From the NCBI GenBank assembly GCA_003255025.1, contig QANY01011430.1, positions 788,769 through 852,768 on the forward strand: a stretch of 64,000 nucleotides of DNA, written 5' to 3'. The DNA comes from Datisca glomerata. Its lineage: Eukaryota; Streptophyta; Magnoliopsida; Cucurbitales; Datiscaceae. The position numbers and the translations under genes are program-made. Below the pieces are notes generated by a model. It searched no databases. It was not told the DNA's origin and saw only the letters and a list, made by a program, of their open reading frames with translations. Positions 8,102 to 20,384 of the stretch are shown one piece after another (positions within the stretch are counted from its first letter, which is position 1; each line of letters starts with the position of its first letter).

Positions 8102-10915
8102 ATGGACGAGACTTACACAAACCTTCCTACCAGCCATTTGCTTGGATCAGTTCCTGTGCGTACTATGATTGTTTTTATTCATTTTATCTAATTCAACTTG
8201 GTATTTGATTGATTTCCTTTGTTTTATATGATTCATGTGTAATCTGGAAGTTGACTTATCTGTGTAGTCCAATAACTTGATTCGGTTCCCATTTTGACAT
8301 TTGTTTGCTGATAAAAGAAATAGAAAGAAAAAGAACGAAAATGTGAAACGCTTTGGCGTTTTGTTGTTTAGAACAAAAATTTTAATCATCAAGGCTGCTC
8401 ATTTTTCTTCACTTCTATTTATTCTGGTGCCAACCTAGCATTTAATTATCTTTCTTGTTCAACTTCAATCTCTTTTTCTTTTGTGTCAATAGGCTGTCAT
8501 CACTGAAGAAAAGAATACCACAATCTCTGAAGGTAGGAGGTTTTACCTCTTCAATCTATGAGTTTATTTTAATTTTTTTTCCACAAATCTATTTGAATTT
8601 TATGTTCACAGTTAGTGTTCTAGGTGATCCCATATTTATTTCCTCTCTTAAAACTTGCTGTCAAATAATTTTTTTTTTATAAGTAAAACTTGCTGTCAAA
8701 TAATATGCAGTCCCAGAAGCAAATATGCAGATATTTCCTCCAAATAATGGAGGAGATAGAGGACGAGTTTATCAAACCAATGGAAGCCCAAGCGGTATGG
8801 TGTTCATGTAAAGGATACTGTCTCATATATTTTATATTTTTTAATAGAAATCACTGCTAAGCTTGGTCGCAAATGATGTTGATCACAGATTTTTTCTTCC
8901 ACACTTGTTTGGTTCCTTACATTGAACATATTGCTCAGGCACTAAAGCCAGGGATATATCACTTTTTTTAACTTGAACTCTTACTAGCTGAATTTTTTTT
9001 TGGCAGCTTATCGGTTTATAATGCTTCTTTCCTTCTTAACTGATGGTTTTCTAATCCATTCCTTGTAGAGGACTTCAGAGATCCTTTTCTTCCGATAGTT
9101 CCCTGTACTTGTAATGTGTATATTTTTTCCCTTTGACCATGCAAGAAATATTAGTTGTGCTTCTGTGTTCCTGTATTATTTGAACGTCATGGCATCAAGA
9201 CCTTTCTCTAAAGTAATTTTGTTATTGGAGATAATGCATATAGCTAGCGATTAAAATATTTTGATTTGGAAACGTGTTTATGTTATATCGTAGTAGTAGG
9301 AATTAGGGAGAAAAGGTCAAATGAATTTTGGCCGAAGGAGGCCAAAATTTCAAGAACATATTCATGTCGTAAAGTAAATCTTCAATAATTTCTTTTTTAT
9401 ATGCCTTTCATCCTCTTATGTCTCTGGCTCTCGGATATCAGTCTGTCCTTGCATTTCCTAAAAGTCATCCCCTAAATCATTTGAGGTATCCTACTCAACA
9501 AAATGGATCTACCATTTTAGCAATAAGGTAAGAGAATAGTTGTTTGCGTTGGAGCGACAATGTCACCAATGAAGCAATTGAATCGATGAGATTCTGGTTG
9601 TGGACGCAATATTAAAGGATGCTGGAAGAATGAATTGATCTATTTGAGACATATTCTAGTGCACTGTTGCACAAATAAACTCTGTCAATCTTACAATGCC
9701 AACTTGTTCATTAACTTTCTATGCATGTCTGTCCAAGCAGAAGCATTTGAGCAGCAGCCATCAAACAATTGGAAGGGAGTATTTAATATCTCATCTTACA
9801 CGCAATATTTCAATGTGGATTCAGACATTGTCTTAAACAGATTAATGAGTTCTTTGTATCCGATTGGTAGTGATTTTTCTAGCAAGGTTAACGCAAACCC
9901 TGACTTGTGAGTTGTCCCCTACTTTATCTTTTTCTTTTTGAGTTTCATCTGATGTACATGGACATGATGAACTGGTGCCTACTTTTCTTCCTTTCGAATT
10001 TGGGGTCTGTAACATTTAGATTAGATGACAATCACAACAGGGTAACAACAATGACTTCAACTAATACTGGGGTTCTTTGTGTTTCCTCTTGTTTTGCGTT
10101 AGATATGGGCTCGTATGGATAGCCACTACCCTGGTTTTTGTTCTGGCTTCACTTGGAAACTGTGCCACCTACCTCACGCATAAGCGCGAAGACAGCAGTT
10201 CTTCTTGGACCTTTGATGTTAGCTATATAAACGTGGCAGCATTATCAGTTTATGGTTATTCAGTTTTGATACCAATAGCATTTTACTTCTTGCTGCAGTA
10301 TTTGGGTTCTAATTCCAGCCTTGTACGGTTTTGGTGCTTGTGGGGATATTCTCTCTTCATTTTTATTCTGGCTTCTGTAAGTATCTCCCATCTGTGTTGA
10401 TGTTTCTTTTCCTTTCTTGAATTTTCCGCACCTCTTCAACAGAATTTATCGGACCATTACCTGCATAAATATGTTAGCCTGCTAATACTTGGTGTTGGTG
10501 AGTAGAACTAACATTTTACAAAATGTTATGTACACCAGAGCACATTTTTTCTTTGAGGACATAACAGAAGTTTGAATCTCACTCTGAATCCTAGCTCTGC
10601 AAATCCCTTTGGGGCCTTTTTTTACTGATAAAAAAAGAAGTTTGAATTTCACTAGTGATGCTCTTCTATATTTGCAATTCTAATATGGTGCAACTGTTAT
10701 TAACTTAGAGTCCTTGTTTTCAGTTTTTAATGCTTATCCCGGTTGAATTTATCCGCTGGATCATTATAATCCTCACTGGTGCTGCCTCAGCTAGTTTTGT
10801 TGCATTGAACCTGAAGGCTTATATTGAGGGAACTGATTTTTCATTGGTGTTGGTTGCTGCATTCCTCTTGCAACTGGCTTTAGCGGTGTTCATCAAGGTG
10901 TGGTTCTTTCCATAA
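8102..10915 (+). CDS. YIPF1/2-like Yip1-domain membrane protein (6 coding exons)
   Basis: Yip1-domain proteins are Golgi/ER membrane proteins that bind Rab GTPases and act in vesicle traffic. Coding exons by GT-AG boundaries: 8102-8155, 8493-8532, 8711-8794, 9741-9906, 10103-10376 and 10724-10915. They sum to 810 bp, 269 codons plus TAA, with all phases consistent. Residues 1-70 are hydrophilic and cytosolic. The conserved stretch FNISSYTQYFNVDSDIVLNR lies near residues 74-93, and NPDLYG, the Yip1-family signature, at 112-117. Five membrane spans follow at about 118-135, 155-178, 187-212, 216-237 and 246-268, ending WFFP. The length and topology fit plant YIPF1/2 homologues. The start is the first ATG of a clean exon. 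The family is firm; the subfamily and Rab partner are inferred. No defect was seen, so the gene is probably functional. Confidence 0.93.
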
Positions 10916-11640
10916 GGCTCAGTTGGCAATGTCTGCCTGTAAAGATATCTTAACTTTGTATCTGGAAATGGACTTCTTTTATTTTTGGAGAAAAAGGTTA
11001 ACCGTTAGTTGATGATCAGCCTGAAATGTAGTGAAGATTTTCAGACATCAAACATCTAGGACTCCAAGCATATTGTACTGGTCTTTAGATTGTATCAATT
11101 GCTCCCAGACACAGATTCAGATGGCGTTTATTAGACTGGAAATTGTAAGGGGAAAGAACTGATTATGGGTTTGTTTTTTATCTCAGTTTTGCTCCATAAA
11201 CGGTTTTGTGCATATACGTCTTCGAGTTTCAAAAATTTCTTTGTAGAAATTTGATTATAGCTTCTAGTCTCAAAGTATCCCCGCCTGTTCGTTATAAGTG
11301 CGAAACTGAGAGCAAAAATAAGAATGTTGTGGTGAGGTTTGTGAAATCTGCTTTGGACATTAGTCAACGTGAATTTATGCTTAGGAAGAAACTTTTCCTG
11401 ACTGCTGAAGTTATGTTCAATTCTATCTAAACTTGCTTGACTTTCCTAGTCTCCATTGTCAGCATCTTAAGAAAAGCTTAAAGTTACTTTCTTGATTGCT
11501 GAAACTAAAGCATGATCACATTGCAGTCATGCATTTGTACATTTCTGTCTCCCTGCTGTTCATTGGAATTGAATTTTTTGCGTGTGTAATTCATGCCTTC
11601 ATGCCACACCATAATTTTTTTGTGGTCAGGAATCAGAGTT
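10916..11640 (+). other. Probable 3' UTR and downstream flank of the YIPF-like gene
   Basis: Unique-looking, moderately AT-rich DNA follows the stop codon. The small frames at 11206-11430 (+) and 11131-11367 (-) have no recognisable similarity. The poly(A) site was not fixed. Confidence 0.45.
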
Positions 11641-12540
11641 GAGGATTTAGAAAGGAGATAAACATGTACATGGTAAAAAAAATTTCATTCGCCCTGAAGG
11701 GACTGTTTATCAAACCGGTTTGGATTCAATATTTAAATTCAGAATTTAGATATATGATTTAGATTCTAGATGCAGGCTCAAGATTCGGGATTGAGACAAG
11801 AACAAGGTTGAGAGATGGTGGGGGAGAGATTTTGTTAGGAAATCACATATACATATCATGTTTTTATTAAATTCATTATTCAGAATCTAAGCTCCCAACA
11901 GATTCGTAATCTCTGAATCAACTCCAACTAATCCAAATAATATTGTGGTCTCATTTAAAAGGTTAGGAAATGTCGGATTCAACATATGACTTTGAATCAG
12001 ATTAGTAACATTGGTCTAAAATCTATCGGAGATGTTAGTAAAAACTAAAATTGGAGAAGATAATGTTTAGAATAATTTTACAGTGATCAAGTAATTGATC
12101 AAGTTTTAAGAGATCAAGTGATGTGTCAATCATTTATAGATTGATGTTTGATGATTCATTAAAATGATTTGACAAAATAACATATAAATGGTTATCACAT
12201 TAGTTTGTTACTTAAAACTTGATCAATTATTTAATCAGTGTATAATACTCATTATTGAAACTATGTTGCTATTTAGTTTTGTTTGGAACTAGTAAAATGT
12301 ACACATGACTATAGAAAAATAAAATCATTTAATATAAATATTCGTATAAGTAAATATAAGTAAGTAAACATAATTTTTTGTAGTTTGAAATATAAAATTT
12401 ATTGAAATTTGAAAAGACATGTATATATTGAAATCCACTCAAATTTAGCAAGTGTCTGTAAAAAAGAGAAATTTGACATCTTTTATTAGGAAATAAATAA
12501 TTTCTATAATAAAAATAACATAAATAAAATTACAAAAATT

Positions 12541-12645
12541 TCACTCCATAAAAATTATTTGAGAAAAGCATAAATAAAGAGGGTATAAGAAAATATCTGA
12601 AAATATACTAAAATCTCTGCTCCTCCTGAAAATATAAAAATTAAA
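12541..12645. repeat. Copy 1 of a duplicated AT-rich segment
   Basis: The run TCACTCCATAAAA and, after a short gap, GAGAAAAGCATAAATAAAGA through CTGCTCCTCCTGAAA recurs with near identity at 14500-14675. This indicates a dispersed element or segmental duplication about 2 kb apart. Confidence 0.7.
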
Positions 12646-14499
12646 AATTAATACCATTATTTATTTTCATGTACAACCAAATAGAGCAAAAAATTATTAA
12701 AATTTTAGTTTAAGATATCTTAAATTAGTTTTATTAATCGTTTCAAAACAAACATCGCATGAAAAGTAAAACAACAAATAAAACAATAAATCATAATTGA
12801 GGACATAAGATAAAAATTGAAGACATAATTCTGGTCTCGCATTTATATTAAAAGATATATCAGGAAACATCTTACGATAATATAATTTGAGGGAAAAATA
12901 AAACAAAAAATCATAATTGAAGACAAATTCAAACATAAGATAAAAATTTACATACCCAACTCATTAGCTATTTCTCGCTGAATGAAATAATCTATTCATC
13001 GTCTCAAAGTCAAGTTTTTAAAAGATCTAAAATCTTTGATCATGATATACCATACATTCTCATAATTCTCACTTTTTATTATAATAGAAGAAAAATAATA
13101 ATTAATTTATTGTCATTCGTAATATTTGTCTTTTGATTTTTCTCTCTTTGTACTCATTTTAAAACTATAATATCTAAAGTATTATTGAAATGTTTAAGAG
13201 AAATTCAGGCTGTTAAGTTTCTCCAACTTTAACTCCTTGGGTTTCTCTTTTTATTTTCAATTAAGACCACTATTGTATTGTTGAAATGGAATTTGAAAGG
13301 TCCCTCTAATAAAATCATAAATCTAGAATTTGACACTTATTTATCTACTTAGCTAATGAATTACTAGTATCTTAATTCATAGCTAATTGTTTTATTTTAT
13401 TATCTATATAACAATAAATTATGTATTCTTATAACTACTAGTATTTATCACGTGCGTTGCACGTGATTTTGTAAACCGCTCTAGAGTTTTTTGCATAAGT
13501 ATATATTTAAAATTTTCAAATAAGTCAATTAAGTGTTCTACGAAATAAATATTTTCATGTTCTCTTAGTAAGATTTCAATGATAATCTTAGACTTTCTTA
13601 ATCGGTGAAATCTAGCATAGTATATTAAATTAGTAGTTAGTGATGAATCTAGATTTTCTCATTAATAACACATAACTCATTGAAATAAGAAAGTATACTA
13701 CAATTTATGAATTTCCAGTAAAAAATAACTAGTCTAGAGTATGGTAGAATCAGTGAAAATGTAAAATGTAATGAGTGAAATTCTAGAGACTTTAAAGGGG
13801 AAGGGAACCAGAGGAGCACTACATGTGTTTTTGTTTATGTTTTTGTTCATGCAATAACGAATGAACAATTATATAATGATAAAAAAATATGTTTCATTTT
13901 TATGCGAATGAATCTTAATTAATTTTGATTGAAAATATGTGTGACCTACTATATTAATTGATGAAAAAATACGATTTAAAATATTAATAGGGACATTATT
14001 GTCCAAAACTGTTTCTCCAAGTTTGATGTTTTTATATGTGTTATAGATTTTAATACCTTAATAACATATATTAAAACTTGATGAAAATTGAGTATGAACA
14101 TGTGACACACTTTGAGGTATCCTTATCTAACTATATATATTTGAGATACATAAGTTTTGTTATAAGTGACTTTTAGATAATGTAACTTGATGTTACGTAA
14201 TATAAGATTAATTAGATACAAAATTAATTTTTGTTTTAAGGTTCTTTATTTATTGTTATATTATATATAAATTTTTTTGGGAAAATTACTCTTTTGTGTC
14301 TCAAATTAATGTGAAAAATACTTTAAACCATAAACTATAAAATATTACAGTTTAAACCCTAAATTATCTGAAACTCACAATAAAAACATTTTGTTAACTC
14401 TATGTTAGTTTTATCCAAAACGGCCGGGTTTTGTTAAACCATATATCCCTTATTCCCATTACTAAACACACACAATCAAAAATAAAAACCCTCAAATCA

Positions 14500-14800
14500 A
14501 TTTCACTCCATAAAAGCAATTTATATTTACTTGATAAAAATATGCCTAAACTTATTCAAATTCTACTACGGTAAACTAAAGCAACTAATTCTTTATTTTA
14601 TTTGAGAAAAGCATAAATAAAGAGGGTATAAGAAAATATCTGAAAATATACTAAAATCTCTGCTCCTCCTGAAATATGTATCTGAAAATATACTAAAATC
14701 TTTTTTTGTATAAGAAATATATATGTATATAAATAAAGAGGGTATAAGAAAATATCTGAAAATATACTAAAATCTTTTTCTAGTTTTGTATTAGAAATAT
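14500..14800. repeat. Copy 2 of the duplicated segment, with internal tandem units
   Basis: It matches 12541-12645. Part of the unit (AAATATCTGAAAATATACTA and flanks) is then repeated twice more, around 14678-14705 and 14728-14780, each followed by a (TA)-rich spacer. It is expanded relative to copy 1. Confidence 0.7.
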
Positions 14801-15762
14801 ATATATATATATATATTTTCAATTATTCTATACAAAATTTGGTATTTTGACACTTTGTTTGTACCTAATTTATATACATCCATACGAAAATATGTAAACA
14901 TTATATATGTTACTAAAAAAATATGTACACATTATGTATGTTATTAAAAAAAAGTATGTACATATAATGTCTTAATATGCATTTTGCTAAATGTTTAATT
15001 TGAAATACACATAATGCTACTAATGAACTAAATCGTCAAATTATTGTATACATATACATACAAATTAAACACATACACATATATATATGGATTTGATATA
15101 TAAATAACGTGTGTGTATATATTGGTTTCACTATAATTGAATCTGTATATCCATTGCTTAATTACAATTAATTATGTTTACAATGCACTTAATCTGTAAT
15201 CAATATTATTTAATTTAATTTAATTATTTTTTAGATTTCAAATACATAAAAACACTTGACATATATTAGGTATGAACATTTGACGTAATTGTAAAGTATT
15301 CATACTCAACTTTATATACATGTAACCTTAGAAATCATACAACTGCATGGTAGAAAATTTGTTCCAATAGCCATTAGACTTAACGAACCCTAAGCTCGTA
15401 GATTATGTTTTTTCAGTACATTATTGCACGGAAGCCGTAATGTGTGCGGTCACTGCTCTCTTTATTAGTGGCTTATGGCTACGGGACTCTTACATATAAC
15501 TTATTTACGCTTTGAATTTGCTGTATTATCTACTAATAATACGAGTTTACTTCTAGTATTTTATAAAGGAAGAGTCTATTATTCCAAATCTGTATTTTCA
15601 ATTTTTTTGGTAAGAATAATAAAATAAAAAGAGAGGCTTCGAGTTCAAATGAGTAAACTTGACAAAAAAGAGAGGATTTTGTATATAAGGGTTGATGATC
15701 TCAACGTTGACTCTCCGCAAAGCACAACTCTTGCGACATATAAGAAGTATCTCCACCAAGGA

Positions 15763-15990
15763 TGCACCATGAAGTACCACCGCTAAGACGTACCATGGAG
15801 TATCATCGCTGACACGTAGAGTACCACCACTGAGATGTACCATGGAGTATCACCGCTGAGACGTATCATGGAGTATCACCGCTGAGATGTAACATGGAGT
15901 ATCACCGCTGAGACGTACCATGGAATATCACCGCTGAGACGTAGAGTACCACGGTTGGGACGCACCATGGAGTGTCACCGCTAAGGTGCA
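15763..15990. repeat. 26-bp tandem repeat in the Tat-like LTR
   Basis: About eight units with consensus ACCATGGAGTATCACCGCTG plus AGACGT. Several units differ only at one to three positions; the ends are more diverged. Confidence 0.85.
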
Positions 15991-16578
15991 ACCCTTGGGG
16001 TGTCACCCCCATGATAGCACCATTGATGTCAACCCCATGGGTGTACCATGGAGGTGCCTGGATTACCATTCGTAATGCAACTCGAAGACAATAATTATGT
16101 ACTTTAGACAAGACGTATCACTCCTCTATCGCAACGAGTCATCATATCACAAACTACCAAGTCAAGTGACAAAGACTTGGTGGGACGTATAGTTGCCTGG
16201 AATACTTGAGAGGTTTTGGACTGGTAGGATTATGGGTGAGGCTACGTCGTATTGGAGAGCACATACCTCTTCCAGTATGAACACTCTGAACATTGAGGGT
16301 GTGCTACCCTCCCACATTGGGGATGTGGTTTGATCCTGAGAGATCCATTTGAGAGGAGGCTTTGGGTGAATACCACCATTGAGCCCCATCAACTAGGCGT
16401 ATTCCCCCTAGATATGGTCACTCCACAAGACTCACGTGGTGCCATCCGATTGGCACATGTAAGATCTTCCTCTTATCCACCTAAGCGTGATTAATTATCT
16501 AAGATGATGCGTTTGGATTGGTGAGCTTGGAACTAATCAAGGGATTAGTTGCAATGATCTCTCCTCCTTTGTATCACC

Positions 16579-16587
16579 TATAAAAGG
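16579..16587 (+). promoter_or_regulatory. TATA box of the Tat-like LTR
   Basis: TATAAAAGG is followed about 30 bp downstream by the probable transcription start region and then a GAGAGAGAAG-rich leader. It fits an LTR promoter. Confidence 0.6.
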
Positions 16588-16800
16588 AGGGATTCTTCTT
16601 CATTTTGGAGGATGAAAAAACCTTAGAGAGAGAAGCTCTCACTTCTAGAGAGAGAAAGTATTTTATCACCACCCTTGGGTGTTTAGAGTGCTCCCCATTC
16701 ACCTCCCGATGTTTTCTCCGGTGTTTTCAGGCGTTGTTCCAGTCACTTGCTAAGGATTAGACCACTCTTGCACTCACCCACATCACACATTGTGTCTATA

Positions 16801-16820
16801 TTTGGCAACTCCACTGGAGA
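16801..16820 (+). promoter_or_regulatory. Probable LTR/leader junction and primer site of the Tat-like element
   Basis: TTTGGCAACTCCACTGGAGA matches the conserved junction of Tat-type Ty3 elements with two apparent changes. The primer tRNA was not identified. Confidence 0.5.
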
Positions 16821-16917
16821 GTGGTTTATCACTCTAGCAAAGGACTCCGCTGGGGAGGGAAGAACAGGTCTGTCACGCACGGAGGGAGTTGGACCTATAC
16901 TCAAAGGCGAACGTAGA

Positions 16918-17927
16918 CAAGAGGAGGAGAACAGCTCCCGTGCGTTACCACATAGCGCAAGAGCAAGCCGAAGCCATTCGGGAGCTCTAAGCTTATAACG
17001 TTGAGATGAAGAGACTCATTGATACGCTGAACGCATACATCAATGCCGCTGCACCATAACACCCGCCACTGACCTCCACCATGGGCATGCAACCAACTTT
17101 CATCATGGATGCGCAACAGAGTACCTCCGTCATGGGTGCGCAACCGACTACCTCCACCATGGGTGTGCAAACAACCTCCATTATAGGCGCGCAACCAACC
17201 TTCACCATGGGCGCGCAACCGACTACCTCCACCATGGGTGTGCAAACAGCCTCCATTGTAGGCGCGCAACCAACCTTCACCATGGGTGCACAACCAACCT
17301 CCATTCATGGGAGTCCAACCAGCCTCCATCATGGGCACATAACCGAGTACCTCCATCATGGGCGCGTAACTGACAACCTCCACCATGGGAATGCAACAAG
17401 CCTCCATCATGGGCGTGCAACGAACCTCCACCATGGGCGCGCAACCAGTCTCCATCATGGTAGTGCAACCAACCCTTATCATGGGCGCGCACCTAACTAC
17501 CTCCATCATGGGTGCGCAACTGACTACATCCACCATGGGTGTGAACCGGCCCCCATCATAGGCGCTCAACTAACCTCCACCATGGGCTCGCAACCAGCCT
17601 CCATCATGGGAGTGCAATCAACCTCCATCATGGGGAGCGCAACCAAGTACCTCCATCATGGGCGCGCAACCGACTACCTCCGCCATGGGCGTGCAACTAC
17701 CATCCATCATAGGCACATAACCAACCTTCACCTTGGGTGGCGTGCGACCGGCCTCCATCATGGGAGTGCAATCGACCTCTACAATGGGGCGCGCAACCGA
17801 GTGCTTCCACCACGGGCGTGCAAACTACCTCCATCATGGGCGCGCAACCGACTACCTCCACCACGGGCGTGCAAACTACCTCCATCATGGGCGCGCAACC
17901 GACTACCTCCACCCTGGGTGTGCAACT
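16918..17927 (+). pseudogene. Tat-like gag remnant with in-frame nonapeptide repeats
   Basis: One frame reads RRRTAPVRYHIAQEQAEAI and then, after a TAA at 16988, AYNVEMKRLIDTLNAYINAA, a coiled-coil-like gag N-terminus. After a second TAA (about 17058) it enters the 27-bp array without leaving frame, encoding units such as MGAQPTTST and MGVQTTSIM. The open stretch continues from 17081 into the Copia-1 LTR. In the second half single-base slips move the repeat between frames (STSLHHGR-type units). Assignment as gag rests on position after the primer site and residue pattern. It is broken by two stops and the insertion. Confidence 0.5.
17077..17927. repeat. 27-bp minisatellite array, left part
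   Basis: About 31 units built on CTCCACCATGGGCGCGCAAC plus CGACTAC, alternating two variants (CCACCATGGGTGTGCAA and CCATCATGGGCGCGCAA). The 27-bp period equals nine codons. Many frames overlap it on both strands because of the periodicity; they are not separate genes. Confidence 0.9.
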
Positions 17928-18021
17928 TGTTGGGAGTTGTGCCCCCAAAGCATGTACATCGGCATTTTGATATAAAATTTAAAGAATATTATATTTTTCT
18001 TATAATTGTTCTTTTAAATTA

Positions 18022-19086
18022 GGAAAAAATACACTGACACCCCCTGAGGGTTGCCTAAAAGACACAGACACTTTCTTTAATTTCAGAAAAAAAACACATA
18101 AGTCCAATATGTTATAACAGAGTTAATTTTTAAGTGAAATGATCAAAACAACCCTGACTTTAATTGAAAACCCAAAGATACCCCTCTCAAAACAGTCAGA
18201 ACCCTAACTCACCCACAAGCACGCCCAACCCCACCAAGCTCACGAAATCCCCACCCACCCCTCGCCACCAGCAAAGCTTTTACTTTTGGTGAGTTACTGT
18301 CGGGGAGATAAACCAGCCACAATTTCCGCCACCAGCCCACCCACGACCACGAGCTCCGCCACCAGCCCACTCACGGCCATGAGATCCGCGCACCCCACCC
18401 AAGGCCACGAGCTCTGCGCACCCCACCCACGGTCTTCTTCTTTGAGTTGGAGTTGGAGTGGGAGGTCAAGGTTTTCGATTGTCAGACCCAGTGCCCCACT
18501 CTTGCAGATCCAGAAGAACCTAGTTTTATGTACAAGATGATAAAGCTACTCCCCATTGTTGGTTGTGAAGCCGATGCTGCTACACGGTATAGTGTTGATG
18601 AGAGGAATATTACCGGAGGTCTGAACAATGAAGGTACTGCTTTTGCATATCAATTTAGTGGGTGTTACGTGACTGTGTGGCCAACTGAGAAGAAGGGTGT
18701 TTCTGACTTATCGGAGTTGGAGTTTTGTGTGAAGTTCAGAATTTTTTTCTGTTAGTTATTATGCATTCTCCACCGATTTTTGCTGTTAGTTATTGGAATT
18801 TGCGGGTTGTTTGAATTGGAATTTTCTATTGTTCCGAATTTGGGGGTTTTCGGTGGTTGTTTGAATTCTCCACCGTTTTTTATGTAAAATTTTTTGTGTT
18901 AAGTTTTGATGTGTATTGGAATTTAGGGGTTTCAGAGGTTATTTAAATGCCCTTAAATAAATCTTTAACGATTTTGGGGTTTTTTTTTATCACGAAATGA
19001 AATGTGATGTTTATGTTTTTTTCAAAATTAGATGGGGTGTCCATGTCTTTTAGACAAATCTCAGGAGATGTCCGTGTACTTTTCTC
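18022..19086. mobile_element. Non-autonomous Mutator-like element (MULE) in the Copia-1 LTR
   Basis: The ends form long inverted repeats of about 60 bp. The left end GGAAAAAATACACTGACACC and the reverse complement of the right end, GAGAAAAGTACACGGACATC, continue with shared words CCTGAG and CTAAAAGACA. The flanks carry a 9-bp direct repeat TTTAAATTA (18013-18021 and 19087-19095), as expected of Mutator-type transposition. The uninterrupted 3' LTR shows the empty site CTCTTTAAATTATTG. No transposase is present. The interior includes a coding-like stretch. Confidence 0.85.
18420..18755 (+). pseudogene. Coding-like passenger sequence inside the MULE, unidentified
   Basis: The frame 18447-18755 encodes 102 residues, including YKMIKLLPIVGCEADAATRY, then NNEGTAFAYQF and CYVTVWPTEK. 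It has a balanced composition unlike the AT-rich surroundings and is preceded by a proline/alanine/threonine-rich GC-rich stretch (18190-18440). That pattern fits a host exon fragment captured by a Pack-MULE, or a piece of a MULE-associated protein. I do not recognise the family. After CVKFRIFF the frame ends in T-rich sequence. Confidence 0.4.
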
Positions 19087-20384
19087 TTTAAATTATTGTT
19101 GAATAATTTATATAAATATCTGAAAATTCCATAGTCATTAATGAGACTATGATCTTGTATTAGTACGAGAGGATTAAGATCATAGATAATGTATAAAATT
19201 GTCAGCAACATATTAAAGTATGAAATCTTTAATAAATGGTTGTTAGTACGGTTCACTAAGCATTACGAACGCATGTGATCTAGATTTAGATCATTGATGT
19301 GAATAGACATCTTAGTGAATGTACTTTATATAATAAGATTATATATGACAAAATCGATGTGAATTAATATCTTTATTAATGTGTTGTTTATCATAAAAAT
19401 TTAATACACATCAATGAGATGATCATATGTAAATCAGTCTGAATCCTGAGTAGTCATAAACTCTTATGCATGTCTACTGAATCTTTTGATTCAATCGTTA
19501 AGGTCTATTTGTTAATCAGGCTAGTAACTTTTGTTTTGGAGATTCAGTGATGTGGATGACTGAGAACATGACCTTACCAGATTTAAAATCTAATCATTCA
19601 TAATGGATCGTATATTGATTTCCTTAAGTGTTAATTCTATAACTGAATTGTTATTGAGTTCAGATTTATAATAAGATTATAAATTGGTCATTCACTAGTG
19701 GATTAATGGTACTTAAGAATCAAGACGTAAAACGTTAATTTTGACCATTTCTAATTTACGAACTAATAATTGGAGGATAAAACTATATAAAATGATTATG
19801 TCAGTGGATTACATGAGAATACTCTATAAATACTTTCTATAATCTCTAAGAGTACAATTCCATATTTATAGTGTCGTAATAATAGAATTAATTAATAAGA
19901 TTATTTAATTAAAGAGTTTAATTAATAATCTAGTTTATTGGAGTTTAGGATTATAGGTTTATTGTTTCCAAAGTCATCTCTATACTACGTTGTCTAGGGT
20001 GTGAATATTTCAAGACATGAGAAAAAGACTGACTTGCAAAAATAATTTTTATCCTGGGGCAAGTACATAATTATGTGTGATTAATTAATTAAATTATTTA
20101 TATATTTAAATATAATTTTCCAAAATTAATTATATATAAATAATTATCGATAAATGAGACAGAATATCTAATTTACAAAATTAGATAATTAAATTATTAT
20201 TAGATAATAATTTAAATCAACTAAACCTGTTATTTGTGAAATAACAAATAAGTTAATCGATAGGGATAATCACAATGTTGATTTTGAATTAACTGATATC
20301 TAAATAATTATCTGATTAAAAAAATATTTAATTCACAGTAATTATCACGTGTCAATCATTGATAGGGTGTCATAAATTGACATA

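Larger units (their letters stand above)
11641..15690. other. AT-rich intergenic DNA with decayed repeat pieces
   Basis: I found no credible gene. Diverged inverted words (GATTCAGAATTTAG-type) around 11720-11950 suggest an old MITE. A short perfect hairpin lies at 13448-13466. A duplicated segment is described separately. Small frames on the minus strand (12697-12936, 14598-14822) are AT-rich and low complexity. Confidence 0.55.
15690..17927 (+). mobile_element. 5' part of a Ty3 Tat-like element: LTR, primer site, gag with minisatellite
   Basis: The LTR region contains a 26-bp minisatellite, a TATA box (16579) and CTCTC-rich leader, and ends near 16800. The following TTTGGCAACTCCACTGGAGA resembles the TTGGCGACTCCACTGGGGA junction common in Tat-type Ty3 elements. 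Gag-like codons follow, then the 27-bp repeat array. The element is interrupted at 17927 by Copia-1. The array resumes at 29265-29399 and is then interrupted again by Copia-2. The LTR start was not determined, and no pol from this element is in the window. Confidence 0.6.

Noticed and set aside
17077..17927. CRISPR-like array
   Set aside because: Units are contiguous 27-bp repeats without unique spacers, in a plant nuclear retrotransposon.
16901..18022. Many overlapping frames of 70-313 codons on both strands
   Set aside because: A 27-bp period, a multiple of three, keeps several frames open at once. Only the plus frame in register with the gag-like N-terminus is kept as a remnant.
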